The position numbers and the translations under genes are program-made. The notes beneath the pieces were generated by a model, which made no database searches, had not been told where the DNA came from, and saw nothing but the letters and a program-made list of their open reading frames with translations. This document shows positions 28,124 to 29,858 of a stretch of DNA of 29,858 nucleotides, piece by piece. Numbering within the stretch: the stretch's first letter is position 1; each line of letters begins with the position of its first letter. This DNA comes from Chara braunii (taxonomy: Eukaryota > Streptophyta > Charophyceae > Charales > Characeae): contig BFEA01000545.1 in NCBI GenBank assembly GCA_003427395.1, forward strand, positions 894,642-924,499, written 5' to 3'.

Positions 28124-29154
28124 TGGCAATGCCGGAAACAGCTAGAACGGAGTATGTGATCAAAATGTTTAAAGAGAACTGGGTCAGAGACTTTGGTTTA
28201 CCGAAGTCTATTATTAGTGACAGGGATGTCCGGTTCACCAGTGAGTTGTGGAAGGCCGCTGCTGCAGAGCAGAGAACTCAGTTGCAGACAACTTCTGCGA
28301 ATCACCCAGAGGCCAACAGTCAGGCCGAGCAACTGAACCGCGTTGTACAACACCTGTTGAGGCACTACATCAAGCCCAACCAGGTGGACTGGGATGAGAA
28401 GCTTGCTCTCATCGCCAGCTTGTACAACAACGTTGTTCATAGCGCCACCGGAGTGAGCCCAAACAGCTTACTGCTAACATTCAAGCCTAGACTGCCCCTG
28501 GATTTTCTCCTTCCTGAGAATCAGTCGATTGCTGCACCAGGTACGTTAGAGTTTGCTTACCGCTACGAACAGAAGATGCAGCAGGCTGTAGAACAGATGC
28601 AGAAGGCTCAGGCTGCAATGATAGAGTCTGAGAATAGACACAGCCGACCTTCTACATTCCAGGTTGGGGATAGGGTCTGGGTTAAGTCTTCAGAACTAGG
28701 ACAGGAGCACGGGATCTCCCGCAAACTCATGCCCCAGTACTTTGGACCTTGGGAGGTCTTGGACATCGTTGGGACAGATCCGGATGGGCCATCTTATGTT
28801 ATCCGGCTCCTTGGGCATCTCCGTACTTACCCTGTCTTTCACGCATCCAAGATGGCCCCTTCCAAAGAGACTGATCAGTTTCCATCTCGTCGCTCAATGC
28901 TGCCCCCAACCATGGACGGAGAGGTGGACATTGATGATATTGTGGATCACAGGGAGCTGCCGGTATCAAGACCAGCAGGCACCGGACGTCCTCCGAAACC
29001 GAAGCTGCAGTACCTCGTTCGGTTCCGGCATCACACTGATCCGAAGGAGGACCGCTGGTTCACCAGGGAAGAGCTCATGCAGACCGCTCCTCAAGTTGTA
29101 ACCCAATACGAGAGATCTCTGCAGAAGGGAAAGCGCCCTATGATCGAAGATTGA
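28081..29154 (+). pseudogene. Integrase (N-terminally deleted) with GPY/F module and chromodomain
   Basis: Integrase inserts cDNA into the genome; the chromodomain steers it towards marked chromatin. The surviving part begins at Ile-Phe-Val-Ile-Val-Asp-Arg-Phe-Ser-Lys. Catalytic Asp in Ser-Asp-Arg-Asp (28219-28221) and Glu in Ser-Gln-Ala-Glu (28327-28329) have exactly 35 residues between them, the D-35-E spacing. The HHCC zinc domain and the first catalytic Asp are lost with the upstream deletion. A GPY/F-like Phe-Gly-Pro-Trp-Glu-Val lies at 28741. A chromodomain-like end (about 28918-29112) has Asp-Asp-Ile-Val-Asp-His-Arg, Tyr-Leu-Val-Arg-Phe and Asp-Arg-Trp-Phe. TGA at 29152-29154. The frame differs from the RT, so no fusion is made. 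Confidence 0.92.
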
Positions 29155-29178
29155 GCTTCTCAGAGGACTGTTGAAGCT

Positions 29179-29191
29179 AAGGAGGAGGGAA
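29179..29191 (+). promoter_or_regulatory. Polypurine tract
   Basis: AAGGAGGAGGGAA directly precedes TGCGAGG, the LTR start. It is the expected primer for plus-strand synthesis. Confidence 0.88.
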
Positions 29192-29858
29192 TGCGAGGCC
29201 ATTGCCTCTATGAGCCCCATAAGGCCCCATTTTTGCAGCCCGTCGGCCGCCGTAAGTGAAGGCAGGCTCGACGAGGCCCTCAGGGCNTGCCTCTATGAGC
29301 CCCATAAGGCCCCATTTTTGCAGCCCGTCGGCCGCCGTAAGTGAAGGCAGGCTCGACGAGGCCCTCAGGGCCCTTTTCTGGCCACCAAGCAACTCGGGGA
29401 AAATTCATGCAGTTGCGCAGCGCCAGTTGGTTGAGTGAACCCAGGCCCTGGGCCGCCTGTGTGCATGTATGTGAAGCAGGCCCTGGGCTGGATACGGGCA
29501 CCGGGCCAAACACAGGCCGAAGGCAGTTGGGCGCATGCAACCACTTCAGGCCCAAAGCCTGCTCTCGTCGTGCTGGGCCTCAGGCTACCGGGGCCTACTG
29601 GAAGCTTCCTGGGACTGGACGCAGGCAGGCCACTTCGATATAGGTAAGGGCCTGCCTCCTCATTCGGCATTCGGGTGCTGGCTGCATGTTGCGCAAGCGC
29701 TGCTGCTGCGCTATTTGCTGGCTGGCGCCTACGCTCTCACGGGCGAGCAGGGAAGGAGCACGCAGCCATAGCCGAGCTGCGCTGCTGTAAGCTGGGTGAG
29801 GCGCAGGGTGGTCCTTGGGTGCTAGTGGCATCTGTGAGTTGGGGAACGAGGTTGTGAG
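29192..29858 (+). repeat. 3' LTR, partial (continues beyond the window)
   Basis: Matches 22308-22861 with about 12 substitutions, plus two length differences: a duplicated 84-bp block separated by one N, and 28 extra bases at 29382-29409. About 340 bases of the LTR end are missing beyond the window edge. Confidence 0.95.
29203..29371. other. 84-bp duplication around a single N (probable contig-join artefact)
   Basis: Bases 29203-29286 and 29288-29371 are identical and separated by N at 29287. The 5' LTR has the block once. A single N between identical ends is what an overlap left unmerged during scaffolding looks like. Confidence 0.85.

Larger units (their letters stand above)
22308..29858 (+). 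mobile_element. Chromodomain Ty3/gypsy (chromovirus) element, defective, 3' LTR cut by window end
   Basis: Order: 5' LTR, tRNA-Met primer site, leader, gag with CCHC knuckle, protease, reverse transcriptase, integrase, chromodomain, polypurine tract, 3' LTR. That order and the chromodomain define a chromovirus. Defects are three stops in gag, a frameshift and altered active site in protease, loss of RNase H and of the first part of integrase. The LTRs differ by about 12 substitutions in ~554 aligned bases by hand count (~2%), so the insertion is recent. The predicted target duplication is CCAAC (22303-22307), with its partner outside the window. Confidence 0.95.

Overview
The window is a repeat-rich stretch of a eukaryotic draft genome scaffold. 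It carries an internal run of Ns (12944-13582), isolated Ns in other places, and no gene that I can identify as an ordinary host gene. The recognisable content is mobile: two LTR retrotransposons with plant-type primer binding sites (one matching tRNA-Asp, one matching tRNA-Met), a 5'-truncated LINE with a poly-A tail, and many tandem repeats and microsatellites. A chromodomain Ty3/gypsy element plus these primer sites points to the green plant lineage. A large-genome streptophyte alga such as Chara is my best guess, from memory of similar gag proteins, and is not proven by the sequence.

Region 1 (1 to about 11157, minus strand) reads as the interior of a decayed, unusual LTR retrotransposon. 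From a tRNA-Asp primer binding site at 11136-11153 the minus strand runs through two leader ORFs, a poorly preserved acidic ORF, two copies of a ~120-residue protein (G1, G2), and a train of ORFs E, D, C, B, Y and A. It then reaches a gag-like gene that begins near 4336 and runs to about 1466. E, D, C, B and A are paralogous modules of ~225-310 residues that share a C-terminal motif, and they abut each other with overlapping or touching stop and start codons. No protease, reverse transcriptase or integrase follows gag. Most of these ORFs carry frameshifts or in-frame stops; E and, in its main part, B are the best preserved. A LINE fragment (2744-4128, plus strand) is inserted inside gag between 11-bp target-site copies.

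Region 2 (11157-15351) may be the 5' LTR of that element. It holds about two dozen 58-bp tandem units, CT and AC microsatellites, the assembly gap, and a ~1.6-kb block (13696-15351) that is also found at the start of the window (1-1465). In that block a 19-bp Tn5/Nextera mosaic end between two identical 68-bp copies is an assembly artefact.

Region 3 (15352-22307) is mostly unrecognised non-coding DNA. It has a short piece resembling eukaryotic 28S rRNA with an A-rich tail, a region of palindromic repeats, AT-rich degenerate repeats, GAA and CT tracts, and a 141-bp tandem duplication.

Region 4 (22308-29858, plus strand) is a chromodomain-bearing Ty3/gypsy element: 5' LTR, tRNA-Met primer site, gag, protease, reverse transcriptase, integrase, chromodomain, polypurine tract and the first part of the 3' LTR. 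It is defective. Gag has three in-frame stops, the protease is frameshifted with an altered active site, and a deletion has removed RNase H and the first part of integrase. The LTRs still differ by only ~2%, so the insertion is fairly young and was probably mobilised in trans or inactivated recently.
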